This document shows, piece after piece, positions 53,387 through 62,491 of a DNA stretch of 64,000 nt (positions are counted from its first letter, which is position 1; the number at the start of each line of letters is the position of its first letter). The notes below the pieces were generated by a model. The model searched no databases, was not told where the DNA came from, and saw nothing but the letters and a program-made list of their open reading frames with translations. The DNA comes from Novosphingobium flavum. Lineage in GTDB: Bacteria; Pseudomonadota; Alphaproteobacteria; Sphingomonadales; Sphingomonadaceae. A program made the translations under genes and the position numbers. The DNA lies in assembly GCF_014230315.1 (NCBI RefSeq), contig NZ_JACLAW010000005.1:248001-312000 (forward strand), written 5' to 3'.

Positions 53387-56300
53387 GCGCAAAACTGCAC
53401 CCTGCGCTCGCCGCTTTCGCGCTGCTCGCCGGCGTCGGCGCGCAGGCTGCCCCGGCCGCCCGTTCTGACCGGGCCGACCTGCCGCTCCAGCCCGCGCGCG
53501 AGCTTGCCATCGATGCCCGTAGCGGCACGTGGATGTCGCTCGACCTTTCGCCCGACGGCAAGACCATCCTGTTCGACATGCTCGGCGATCTCTACGTCAT
53601 GCCGGCAACCGGCGGCGAGGCGCGCCAGCTCACGCGCGGCCTTGCCTTCGACAGCCAGCCGACCTGGTCGCCCGATGGCCGCTCGATCGCTTTCGTCAGC
53701 GATCGCAGCGGGGCTGACAACCTGTGGGTGATGAAGGCCGACGGCAGCGGCGCCCGCCGCATCACCGCGCTTGACGATGAAAGCGTGCTGGCCTCCCCGG
53801 CGTGGAGCGCGGACGGAAAAGCGCTGTTCGTCAGCCGCTATTATGCCGATCGCAACAATTACGAGCTGCTCTCGGTCGGCCTCGGCGGCGCGATTTCCAT
53901 GATCGCGCCGATCCGCAAGGAGGCCTCGGCTGCGCGCGGGCAGTGGCAGAGCAATCTTGGCGCGGCGCCCTCGGCGGATGGCCGCTACGTCTATTTCGCG
54001 CGAGCGGTCGGCGGGCTGGACTATGACGAGGTCAACACCTGGAACATCGTCCGCCGCGACCTTGCCAGCGGGGCCGAGGCCACGGTGATCGGCGACACCT
54101 CCGAGCGCGGGCATGACAAGCTCACCGCCTTTCGCCCGGTTCTCTCGCCCGATGGCCGCTACCTCGCCTACGGCACCCGGCGGGAGACGACGACCCAGCT
54201 GCGCCTGCGCGATCTCGCCACCGGGGCCGACCGGCGCATCGCCGCGGCCGACCCAGATCAACTCGAAGCCTCGATGTGGCTCGACATCCTGCCGCGCTAC
54301 GATTTCACGGCCGACGGCACGGCCCTGATCGTCAGCCACGGTGGCGGTTTCGAGCGGATCGACACCGCCAGCGGGGCGGTCACCCGCCTGCCTTTCCATG
54401 CTGCGATGAAGGTCGCGGTCGGGCCCTCGACCCGGCAGGACATCCGCGAAGGTAGTGGCCCGGTGCGCGCGCACTATGTTCAGGCTCCGATCGCCTCGCC
54501 CGATGGCACCCGCATCGCCTTTTCCGCACTCGGCCGCCTCTACGTGCAGGCCGCCGCGCCCGGCAGCCAGCCGAAGCAAGTGCCCACCGGCGAAGATCCT
54601 GCCTTCCAGCCCGGCTGGAGCCCTGACGGCAAGACGCTAGCCTTCGTCACCTGGAGCGAAGGGCAGGGCGGCATGGCCTGGACTGTACCCGCCGATGGCT
54701 CTGCCCCGCCGCGCAAGGCCGCCGACCTTGCGGCCTACTATTCCTACCCGACCTTCACGCCTGACGGGTCCGCCCTGATCGCTGTGCGCTCGCCCATGGC
54801 CGCCCGGCGCAGCGCGACTTTCGATTTCGGCCAGCTGCGCGTCGCCGATCTCGTGTCGCTCCCGCTCGCCGGGGGTGCGGCGCGGATCGTCCACACCGGC
54901 AATATCGGCGGCCGACCCCATTTCGCCGCACGCGCCGACGAGGCCTACCTGCTCTCCGGCGAAGGGCTGGTCGCGGTCAACCTGGCCAGCGGCGCGGCGC
55001 GGACCGTGGCCCGCGCGGAAGGCCCCGCCTACTACTTCATGGAAGGCGATTCCCCTGCCGACGATCTCCGGATCAGCCCGGACGGCAAGTGGCTGATCGC
55101 CCTCAAGAACGAGCAGCTCTACCTCGCCCCGGTCCCGGCGGACGGCGCCCTGCTTGACCTCGCCGGAAATACCACCGTGCGCCGGCTGACCGCAATCGGG
55201 GCGAACTTCGCCGAATGGCGCCGCGACGGCAGCATCGACTGGTCGGTCGGCTCGCACCTGCGCCACTTGACGCTGGCCCGGGCTCTCTCCGCCGCGCCGC
55301 GCATGGCCGAAGGGGCGGCGGATACCGTCACCATGGCGGTCGAGGCCCCGCGCGACCTGCCGAGCGGCTCGCTGCTGCTGCGCGGCGCGCGGGTCCTGAC
55401 CATGGCTGGCGGCGACCGGGTGATCGAGGATGCCGATCTGCTGGTCACGGGCGATCGGATCGCCGCCGTGGGCCCGCGCGGCTCGTTCCCGATCCCTGCG
55501 GGAACGGCCCTGCGCGACCTTGCGGGCGAGACCATCGTCCCCGGCTTCATCGACGAGCACGACCATATTGCGGAAATCCGCCGCAACGTGCTGAGCCTTG
55601 AGGACTGGGGCCTGCGCGCCCGGCTGGCCTATGGCGTCACCACCAGTTTCGATCCCTCGACGCTCAGCACCGACATGATCGCCTATCAGGACCTGATCGA
55701 TGCGGGGCAGGTGCTGGGGCCGCGCCTGCGCTCGACCGAGCAGGCGATCTTCTCCTACAACCGCTTCGACAGCCTCGATGCGGTCCGCGCCGTCCTGCAC
55801 CGCTACCGCGACGACTACGGCCTCGCCAACATCAAGGAATACCGCACCGGCAACCGGCGGGTGCGGCAGTGGATGGCCATGGCCGCGCGCGAACTCGGCC
55901 TGCAGCCGACCACCGAGGGCGCGCTCTCGCTCAAGCTCGACCTGACCCAGATCCTCGACGGCTATGCCGGAAACGAACACGCGCTGCCCGCCGCGCCGCT
56001 GGGCGAGGATGTGATCGGCCTGATGAAGGCGATGCGCACCAGCTATGCCACGACCATGATGATCACCCACCGCGGGCCGGAAGGGGCGGACTGGTTCGCG
56101 GTGCATGACAATGCCTCCGAACTGCCGCGCATTCGCCAGTTCTGGCCGGTCGCCGCGATCCGCCAGAAGCTTGCCCGGCGGCCGGGCAGGCCGCTTGCCG
56201 ACTATGGCTTCGGAGTGATCGCCGCGGGCGCCGCGCGCCTGCAGCGCGAAGGCGGGCTGGTCGGCATGGGCGCGCACGGCGAAGTGCCGGGCATCGGCTT

Positions 56301-56640
56301 CCACTGGGAAATGCAGGCCCACGTGATCGGCGGGATGACCCCGCTCGAAGTGCTCCACGCCGCCACCGCCGGTTCGGCCGAGACCATCGGCCGCCTCCAC
56401 GATCTCGGGACGATCGAGCCGGGCAAGCTGGCCGACCTGGTCGTGTTTGAGCAGGATCCGCGCGAGAACATCCGCAACACGCTGGGCATCGATCTGGTGA
56501 TGCGCGGCGGGCACCTCTATCGCGGCGCCACGCTCGACAGCGTCTGGCCGGTGGAGCGCAAGCTGCCGCCGCCGTGGTTCGCCGCTGGCGACGAGGCGGA
56601 GCAATGGCTGCCCGTGCCGGAGCAGCCGCCCGCCCACTGA
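53383..56640 (+). CDS. Exported WD40-like (TolB/tricorn) propeller fused to amidohydrolase
   Basis: Protein of 1085 residues. The ATG overlaps the PepSY stop by four bases. A Sec signal ends near GAQAAPAA. From about residue 45 to 640 there are PD40-type repeats (LSPDGKTILFDMLGDLYVMPATGG, WSPDGRSIAFVSDRSGADNLWVM). From about 670 the amidohydrolase domain begins (LLLRGARVLTMAGGDRVIEDADLLV), with the metal motif PGFIDEHDH, a likely bridging Lys in LANIKEYRTGNRR and the block GMGAHGEVPGIGFHWEMQ. Family members are secreted peptidase/amidase-like enzymes. Transport-linked location suggests it processes a peptide- or amide-containing compound. Confidence 0.92.
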   Translation: MSAKLHPALAAFALLAGVGAQAAPAARSDRADLPLQPARELAIDARSGTWMSLDLSPDGKTILFDMLGDLYVMPATGGEARQLTRGLAFDSQPTWSPDGRSIAFVSDRSGADNLWVMKADGSGARRITALDDESVLASPAWSADGKALFVSRYYADRNNYELLSVGLGGAISMIAPIRKEASAARGQWQSNLGAAPSADGRYVYFARAVGGLDYDEVNTWNIVRRDLASGAEATVIGDTSERGHDKLTAFRPVLSPDGRYLAYGTRRETTTQLRLRDLATGADRRIAAADPDQLEASMWLDILPRYDFTADGTALIVSHGGGFERIDTASGAVTRLPFHAAMKVAVGPSTRQDIREGSGPVRAHYVQAPIASPDGTRIAFSALGRLYVQAAAPGSQPKQVPTGEDPAFQPGWSPDGKTLAFVTWSEGQGGMAWTVPADGSAPPRKAADLAAYYSYPTFTPDGSALIAVRSPMAARRSATFDFGQLRVADLVSLPLAGGAARIVHTGNIGGRPHFAARADEAYLLSGEGLVAVNLASGAARTVARAEGPAYYFMEGDSPADDLRISPDGKWLIALKNEQLYLAPVPADGALLDLAGNTTVRRLTAIGANFAEWRRDGSIDWSVGSHLRHLTLARALSAAPRMAEGAADTVTMAVEAPRDLPSGSLLLRGARVLTMAGGDRVIEDADLLVTGDRIAAVGPRGSFPIPAGTALRDLAGETIVPGFIDEHDHIAEIRRNVLSLEDWGLRARLAYGVTTSFDPSTLSTDMIAYQDLIDAGQVLGPRLRSTEQAIFSYNRFDSLDAVRAVLHRYRDDYGLANIKEYRTGNRRVRQWMAMAARELGLQPTTEGALSLKLDLTQILDGYAGNEHALPAAPLGEDVIGLMKAMRTSYATTMMITHRGPEGADWFAVHDNASELPRIRQFWPVAAIRQKLARRPGRPLADYGFGVIAAGAARLQREGGLVGMGAHGEVPGIGFHWEMQAHVIGGMTPLEVLHAATAGSAETIGRLHDLGTIEPGKLADLVVFEQDPRENIRNTLGIDLVMRGGHLYRGATLDSVWPVERKLPPPWFAAGDEAEQWLPVPEQPPAH

Positions 56641-56643
56641 GCT

Positions 56644-56676
56644 TGGCCCCCTTGGTCGAGGGCAGACTGGATGTTT
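56644..56676 (+). promoter_or_regulatory. Phased TGG direct repeat, site 3 (before the PaiB-like gene)
   Basis: TGGCCCC begins at 56644 and ACTGGATGTTT spans 56666-56676, again 24 bases between the TGG triplets. It starts four bases after the amidohydrolase stop and ends 78 bases before the PaiB-like gene. The base after the motif is A, as at site 1. Confidence 0.55.
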
Positions 56677-56754
56677 AGCCCATCCAGCCAAAGGTCCAGC
56701 CTCGCCTTGAATTGATCCGGCCCTGACTGGCGGGGCACCCGGAGGCGGCAGGAT

Positions 56755-57414
56755 ATGGACGGCGAACAGGGCAAATATACCGTGGCAACCGCTTACCCCG
56801 GCGGCGGGCAGGGGCCGTTCGACCGCTTTGCCCCGCGCGATGCAGCCGACCTGATCGCCGATTATCCGCTCGCCTGGATCGTGCCCGAAGCGGCCGGGGC
56901 GGCGGCACCGAGCCTCTTGCCGCTGCTGGCGCGGACCGACGCCGTGGGCAATGTGATCGGGCTGGTCGGCCATATGTCGCGGCGCAGTCCGCTCCGGGCG
57001 GCGCTCGAGGCGAACCCGCGCGCACTGCTCCTGTTTACCGGCCCCCAGGCCTTCGTCTCGACCGCCTGCGTGTCCGATCCGGCCTGGGCGCCCACCTGGA
57101 ACTACGCGCAGCTCAGGGTCGAGGCGGAGGTTCGCTTCGCCACCGGCCATGCCGACGCGGCGCTGGCGGCGCTGGTGCGTCACATGGACCGCGATGAGCA
57201 GACCGGCTGGCAACCCGAGGCCGTCGGCCCGCGCTATCGCGCCATGGAGCAGGCGATCATCGCCTTCGAGGCCGATGTCACCCGGCTGGAAGGACGCTTC
57301 AAGCTCGGGCAGGATGAAACCTTGCCGATCCTGCGCGAGATCCTGGAGCGGCATGCCGACCCCGGCCTGGTGAAATGGATGCACCGCGCCAACCGGGACC
57401 GGCTCGCAGATTGA
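56755..57414 (+). CDS. PaiB-like FMN-binding negative transcriptional regulator family protein
   Basis: Cytoplasmic protein of 219 residues. FTGPQAFVSTACVSDPAWAPTWNYAQLRVEAEVRF and the C-terminal IVAFEADVTRLEGRFKLGQ-like block (here IIAFEADVTRLEGRFKLGQD) match the PaiB/split-barrel FMN-binding family. PaiB acts as a regulator in Bacillus, but relatives may be flavin enzymes. Here it probably belongs to the regulon marked by the phased repeats. Its own function could be enzymatic in degradation of the imported compound. The assignment to family is good, to role weak. Confidence 0.85.
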   Translation: MDGEQGKYTVATAYPGGGQGPFDRFAPRDAADLIADYPLAWIVPEAAGAAAPSLLPLLARTDAVGNVIGLVGHMSRRSPLRAALEANPRALLLFTGPQAFVSTACVSDPAWAPTWNYAQLRVEAEVRFATGHADAALAALVRHMDRDEQTGWQPEAVGPRYRAMEQAIIAFEADVTRLEGRFKLGQDETLPILREILERHADPGLVKWMHRANRDRLAD

Positions 57415-57501
57415 CGACCAGCCCGAGATGGCGGCCAATCACGCCCGGATCGGCGCTGCGCAGCATGTTCCTCGCGCGGCCACCTGCTCCCGTCCCATGA
57501 T

Positions 57502-57520
57502 CGTTCAGAAAAACTGAACG
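57502..57520. promoter_or_regulatory. Inverted repeat CGTTCAG-AAAAA-CTGAACG
   Basis: A perfect 7-base inverted repeat with a 5-base A spacer lies 77 bases before the TBDT at 57598. It has no T run, so an operator for that receptor seems more likely than a terminator for the PaiB-like gene. Confidence 0.45.
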
Positions 57521-57597
57521 TCACAATCACGATTCACCGTTTTGGCGATCGGACTGCGAATGGCACAACCCTGCAATAATAAGCAGGAGGGGCTGGG

Positions 57598-60500
57598 ATG
57601 TTGCGCAAAAAGGTTTTCGCGCTGGTGGCTGGTTGCAGTTCACTGGCATTCGGCGTTGCACACGCACAAGGCGTGAACGCGTCGGCCAATGCATCGGAGG
57701 ATGCGCCCAAGGCCGCGGCCGAGGACATCATCGTCACCGGCTCGCGCGTCATCACCAATGGCAATGACAGTCCGAGCCCCGTCACCGTCGTCACGCTCGA
57801 TGACCTGTTGACCTCGCGGCCGACCACGGTGTTCGAGGCCCTGCAGGATCTCCCGCAGTTTTCCGCTGGGCGCGGCGGCGCGGTGGGTGGAAGCACCGGG
57901 CAGGGCGGCAACAACAACTCGATCGCCTCGCTCAACCTGCGCGCGCTCGGGTCGCTGCGCGGCCTCGTGCTGTTCAACGGCCACCGGGTCGCGCCGCAGA
58001 ACCTCGACGGGCAGGTCGACCTCAACCAGATTCCGCAGCTTCTGCTGCAGCGGGTCGATATCCAGACCGGCGGTTCGTCGGCCGTCTATGGCTCCGACGC
58101 GATCACCGGCGTCGTCAATTTCATTACTGACCGCAAGTTCAATGGGGTCAAGGCCAACGCCCAGTACGGGATATCCTCGCGCGGGGATGCCGAAGGCCAC
58201 CAGTTCGGCCTGGCGGCCGGCACCGGCCTGTTCGGTGGGCGCGGCCATATCGAGGGCAGCGTCCAGTACCAGAAGGATACCGGCCTCTACCGCGACGAGC
58301 GCCCCAATATCCAGGCGCCGGGCATGTGGTGGTGGTCGATGCAGGGCAACGGCACGGCCGCGAAGCCCTATTTCCTCACCCAGAATGCCCGCGATCGCAC
58401 CCTCACGGCGGGCGGCGTGATCCTGACGCCGACCGGCGCGAGCAATCCGCTGCTCAACATGAATTTCACCACCAACGGCGTACTCTCGCAGTTCGTCAAT
58501 GGTGATACCTCGGGCACGATCGGCAACTTCCAGGTCGGCGGGCAGGGGCAATGGGCTGCCCAGCACACCACCCTCAAGACCCCGCTCGACATGCTGCAGC
58601 TGTTCGGACGGTTCGACTTCGACGTGACCGACAACGTGCGGTTCTACGTCGATGGCTATTACAACCGCTCCAACCAGTTCTCGACCCTGTCGAACCTGCG
58701 TTCGCAGGCCTCGGCAACGACCGCACTGGGCAACGGCTTCGTGATGAGCGCGGACAACGCTTTCCTCGCCAAGGCCTATTCCGACCAGCTCAAGGGCGCG
58801 AACATCTCCACCTTCACCCTTGGCAAGGTGTGGGATTCGAACTTCTACCCGGTCCAGAGCTACGACTTCTGGACCCGCAATCTCAGCGTCACGGCCGGCT
58901 TCGAAGGGTCCTTCGGCGCGGGGTGGCAATGGGACATCTCGTTCACCCGCTCGCGCAACAAGCAGGACAACCGGGCCAACGAGAGCTGGAGCACTGGTCG
59001 CTTCTTCGCCGCCCTGGATGCCGTGGTCGATCCGGCCACGGGCAAGACCGTCTGCCAGGTCTCGCTCACGCCCAACGCCGGTCTCTATCCGGGCTGCGTC
59101 CCGATGAACATCTTCGGCCCAACCGCTACCACCAAGGAGATGTGGGACTACGTCCGCCAGGTCACCTATTTCTATTCGACCACCAATCACAAGGATCTGT
59201 CGGGCTCGCTTACCGGTTCGCCGTTCGAGACCTGGGCTGGCCCGGTCAACGTCGCCGTTTCGGGCGAGTGGCGCAATCTGGACTACCTGTTTGTCAGCTC
59301 GGCCGAGCCGCAGAACGTCGATCCGTTGTCCTGTACGGGGCTGCGCTACAACTGCATCACGCCCACGGCGACCAATGCCGGCACGTCCAAGATCTTCACC
59401 AACGGCACGGCCGGCACCGCGCTGGGCCAGCCTGTCTGGCAGGAGGTCAAGGAAGCGGCAATCGAGGCGGAGGTTCCGCTGCTCAAGGATTCCGCCTTGG
59501 GTGATGACCTCTCCGTCAACCTTGCCTTCCGCCATGCCGACTACAAGTCGCGCGGCACCTCGGTAGCGGCCATCGCGCCCAAGACGACCACCTTCAAGGC
59601 CGACACCTGGAAGGTCGGGCTCAACTGGCACGTCAGCGACGCGGTGACCTTCCGCGCCACCCGCTCGCGTGACTTCCGGGCGCCCAACCTGGGCGATCTG
59701 TACCTGCCCGGCCGCGTCCAGGGCCTGCTCCTCACGGAGGACCGGCTGACCGGGGCGCAGAACGTGCTGACCCAGTCCTACACCGGCGGCAATCCGGATC
59801 TGAAGCCCGAGGTCGGTTATACCACTACCTTCGGGGTCGTGTGGAAGCCGTCGAGCCGCTTCAGCCTTGCCGTCGATGCCTTCGACATCAACATCAACAA
59901 CGCGATCACCAACGTCAGCGGCACCGACGTAGCCTATCAGGATGCCTGCAAGAACAGCCAGGGGGCCTCGATCTTCTGCACCCTGCAGGTCCGCCCGCTC
60001 GGCTACACCAATACCACCACCGCCAACAACGCGACCCTGTGGTACACCTCGGCCCCGCTCAACATCGCCACGATCAAGACCCGCGGCGTGGACGTTGAGG
60101 CCAACCTGCAACTCGAGGCGCTCGGCCGCCCGCTGCAACTGCGCGGCCTGCTCAGCTACCAGCCCTACCTGAAGTCGATCCAGCCGCTGTCGCCCACGCT
60201 GGATTCGGCCGGGGTCTCCTCGCCCAAGGCCCGCGTCCAGCTGGCCGTGCGCTACAAGCCGACCGATACCTTCACGATCGACTGGTCGACCCGCTGGCGC
60301 AGCAGCCTCAAGAACCTTGATACGGCATCGACCACCGCCAATATCATCCTTGCCGACAGTCAGAAGGTGAACTCGGTCTCGTTCTCCAACCTGACGCTGA
60401 CCTATACGGTGCCCAGCTTCTTCGGCGGCAAGCTGGAGACCTATCTCAACGTCCTCAACGTCTTCGACACCAAGCCGCCGGTCTACGTGCCGGTTGGCGG

Positions 60501-60606
60501 CGGGTCGTTGTTCGGCCAGGCGGCTGGCACCAACGGGGTCAGCTTCTATCCGGGCGACGATGCCATCGGGCGCTACTTCAACATCGGCGCGCGCGTGCGG
60601 TTCTGA
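57598..60606 (+). CDS. TonB-dependent receptor next to a second tannase-family gene
   Basis: Outer-membrane receptor of 1002 residues. AGGAGG lies shortly before the ATG and a Sec signal (VFALVAGCSSLAFGVAHAQ) follows. EDIIVTGSRVITNGNDSPSPVTVV is the plug start and is nearly the same as in the receptors at 10105 and 22963. SAVYGSDAITGVVNFITDRKF is the conserved plug end. The barrel ends with IGARVRF. There is no STN domain. The next genes are two secreted esterases on the same strand, so it probably takes up a phenolic ester or its product. Confidence 0.95.
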   Translation: MLRKKVFALVAGCSSLAFGVAHAQGVNASANASEDAPKAAAEDIIVTGSRVITNGNDSPSPVTVVTLDDLLTSRPTTVFEALQDLPQFSAGRGGAVGGSTGQGGNNNSIASLNLRALGSLRGLVLFNGHRVAPQNLDGQVDLNQIPQLLLQRVDIQTGGSSAVYGSDAITGVVNFITDRKFNGVKANAQYGISSRGDAEGHQFGLAAGTGLFGGRGHIEGSVQYQKDTGLYRDERPNIQAPGMWWWSMQGNGTAAKPYFLTQNARDRTLTAGGVILTPTGASNPLLNMNFTTNGVLSQFVNGDTSGTIGNFQVGGQGQWAAQHTTLKTPLDMLQLFGRFDFDVTDNVRFYVDGYYNRSNQFSTLSNLRSQASATTALGNGFVMSADNAFLAKAYSDQLKGANISTFTLGKVWDSNFYPVQSYDFWTRNLSVTAGFEGSFGAGWQWDISFTRSRNKQDNRANESWSTGRFFAALDAVVDPATGKTVCQVSLTPNAGLYPGCVPMNIFGPTATTKEMWDYVRQVTYFYSTTNHKDLSGSLTGSPFETWAGPVNVAVSGEWRNLDYLFVSSAEPQNVDPLSCTGLRYNCITPTATNAGTSKIFTNGTAGTALGQPVWQEVKEAAIEAEVPLLKDSALGDDLSVNLAFRHADYKSRGTSVAAIAPKTTTFKADTWKVGLNWHVSDAVTFRATRSRDFRAPNLGDLYLPGRVQGLLLTEDRLTGAQNVLTQSYTGGNPDLKPEVGYTTTFGVVWKPSSRFSLAVDAFDININNAITNVSGTDVAYQDACKNSQGASIFCTLQVRPLGYTNTTTANNATLWYTSAPLNIATIKTRGVDVEANLQLEALGRPLQLRGLLSYQPYLKSIQPLSPTLDSAGVSSPKARVQLAVRYKPTDTFTIDWSTRWRSSLKNLDTASTTANIILADSQKVNSVSFSNLTLTYTVPSFFGGKLETYLNVLNVFDTKPPVYVPVGGGSLFGQAAGTNGVSFYPGDDAIGRYFNIGARVRF

Positions 60607-60659
60607 ACCGCACGCACAGCCCCAGCCGCCAGGCCCAACGCGAATCCGAGGTGCAGATA

Positions 60660-62435
60660 ATGACGAGTGCAGACAGGTCCGTCCGGCGCTTGCCGCGGAT
60701 GGCATCGGGGCTTCGCGCCTTGGGCATGCTGGTGGTGGGGGCGGCCAGCCTCCAGCTAGCGCCCGCCGCGCGGGCCGCGGAATCCCCCGATCTGCCGGCA
60801 GTCCGCCCGATCGTCCCTTGCGGCAGCCTCGCCAAAGTGGATCTCGGCAAGACCGCCGGCACGAAGGTAACCTTCACCGCCGCGCTGGTGCAGACGCCGA
60901 AAGGCGCCTTCTGCAAGGTCGCCGGCGAGGTCGATCCGGGCAACCAGTTCGAGATCAACCTCCCGGCCCAGCGCTGGACCCAGCGCTACGTCCAGAGCGC
61001 TCAGGGCAATATCGCGATCGCCAATGCCGGCACCTGCGCCCCGGCGACCAATGGCGAGGTGGTGGTCGGCGTCAACAGCCGGGGCGGTTCGCGCCGGCGG
61101 GAAGGCTGGCAGGTCGATCCGCCCAAGCGCGTCGCCTTTGCCTACCTGCTCAACCATCAAACCGCCCTGATGGCCAAGGAACTGATCCGGCGGTTCTACG
61201 GCCGCGCGCCGCGCTACTCCTACTTCACCGGCTGCTCCGGCGGCGGCCGCGAGGTCCTGATCGAAGCCCAGCGCTATCCGGACGACTTCGACGGGATCGC
61301 GTCAGGGGCTCCGGCGATCCTGCTTTCCGTTCACAACGGCGGTTTCTACCACGGCTGGGAAGCCCGGGTGAACCGGCGGGCCGATGGTTCCGTCATCCTC
61401 ACGCGGGAACGGCTTGGCATCCTTCACGATGCGGCCATCGCGCACTGCGCGGCGCGGTCCGACGCCATGGACGGGATACTCCAGATGCCGACCGCCTGCA
61501 CCTTCAACCAGGCTTGGGTACGATGCCCGCCTGGCGCGCCCGACAGCCGGGCCTGCCTGACGGCGGAAGAGGCCGGCGTGGCGGAAAAGCTCTATCAGGG
61601 CGCACGCGATGAGACCGGGCGAGGGTTCGACATGGGCGGTTTCCCGCTCGGGTCGGAACGCCTCTGGCCGCTGAGCATTCCCGGCGAAGTCGGGGAAAGC
61701 CGGGCCGGCGGCGAACTGCGCTATCTCCTCCCGCTGCCCGAGGCCGACCAGAGCGCGGAGGCGCTGGACGCCGCATTTCGCTTTGACCAGGCGTGGTTCG
61801 ACAAGATCCGCGTCCTCGCGCCGCTCTACAACGGCGCGAACACAAACCTGGAACCCTTCCGGCAGCGCGGCGGAAAGCTCATTCTGTGGCAGGGCGCCGA
61901 GGATGCCGTGGTCCAGCAGCAATCGACCATCGCCTATTACCAGGGCATCCAGAAGCTGGTGGGGGAGCAGGAGGCCGACAGTTTCGTCCGCCTCTTCCTG
62001 TTGCCCGGCGTGGCCCATTGCGGTGGCGGTGATGGTCCGGCCCAGATCGACATCCTGACGCCGCTGATGGCCTGGGTTGAAGGGGGCCGGAAGCCGGCCA
62101 TGATCGTGGCCGGCAAGCCGGCGGGCCAGCGCACCGCGATCCCGGGTGACCGCGCCGTGCCGGTCGACCGCACCGGCCCGCGCTATCCCTATGCTCCGGC
62201 CGCCCAGCCGGCGCTGCTGACCCGCCCGGTCTTTCCCTTTCCGGCCATTGCCCGCCACGACGGTACGGGCGACCGGAACGATCCGGCCAGCTACCGCCCG
62301 GTCCGCTCCTCGGTCGCGGTTCCGCAAGAGCTGAACAGCCGCGCCGCCGACCTGATCGGGCCCGACAACCAGGCGTTCTACCGGATCGTGAACGACCGCC
62401 TCGTGGCGGGCAAGACCAGGGCCGCCCGCCAATAG
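60660..62435 (+). CDS. Tannase/feruloyl esterase family protein (second copy)
   Basis: Secreted serine esterase of 591 residues. ATG at 60660 is preferred over GTG at 60651 because AGGTG lies seven bases upstream. A signal-type segment ends near APAARAAES. Ser193 lies in GCSGGG with Cys192 next to it, and HC is found in GVAHCGGG, giving the CS-D-HC disulfide pattern of the tannase family; the acid is in GAEDAVVQ. It is clearly diverged from the copy at 30264, so the two probably have different ester preferences. It lies 53 bases after the receptor. Confidence 0.92.
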   Translation: MTSADRSVRRLPRMASGLRALGMLVVGAASLQLAPAARAAESPDLPAVRPIVPCGSLAKVDLGKTAGTKVTFTAALVQTPKGAFCKVAGEVDPGNQFEINLPAQRWTQRYVQSAQGNIAIANAGTCAPATNGEVVVGVNSRGGSRRREGWQVDPPKRVAFAYLLNHQTALMAKELIRRFYGRAPRYSYFTGCSGGGREVLIEAQRYPDDFDGIASGAPAILLSVHNGGFYHGWEARVNRRADGSVILTRERLGILHDAAIAHCAARSDAMDGILQMPTACTFNQAWVRCPPGAPDSRACLTAEEAGVAEKLYQGARDETGRGFDMGGFPLGSERLWPLSIPGEVGESRAGGELRYLLPLPEADQSAEALDAAFRFDQAWFDKIRVLAPLYNGANTNLEPFRQRGGKLILWQGAEDAVVQQQSTIAYYQGIQKLVGEQEADSFVRLFLLPGVAHCGGGDGPAQIDILTPLMAWVEGGRKPAMIVAGKPAGQRTAIPGDRAVPVDRTGPRYPYAPAAQPALLTRPVFPFPAIARHDGTGDRNDPASYRPVRSSVAVPQELNSRAADLIGPDNQAFYRIVNDRLVAGKTRAARQ

Positions 62436-62491
62436 GACCCAACTTGAAATCAGGCCATGCCGGGAATCGGCAAGCCGGGGAGAAGCCGAAG

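Noticed and set aside
57502..57520. Rho-independent terminator for the PaiB-like gene
   Set aside because: The stem is AT-containing and short and is followed by TCACAATC instead of a T run, so an operator is the better reading.
57640..60705. A 1021-codon open frame on the minus strand
   Set aside because: It is the shadow of the TBDT at 57598, with the same compositional pattern and no recognisable domain.
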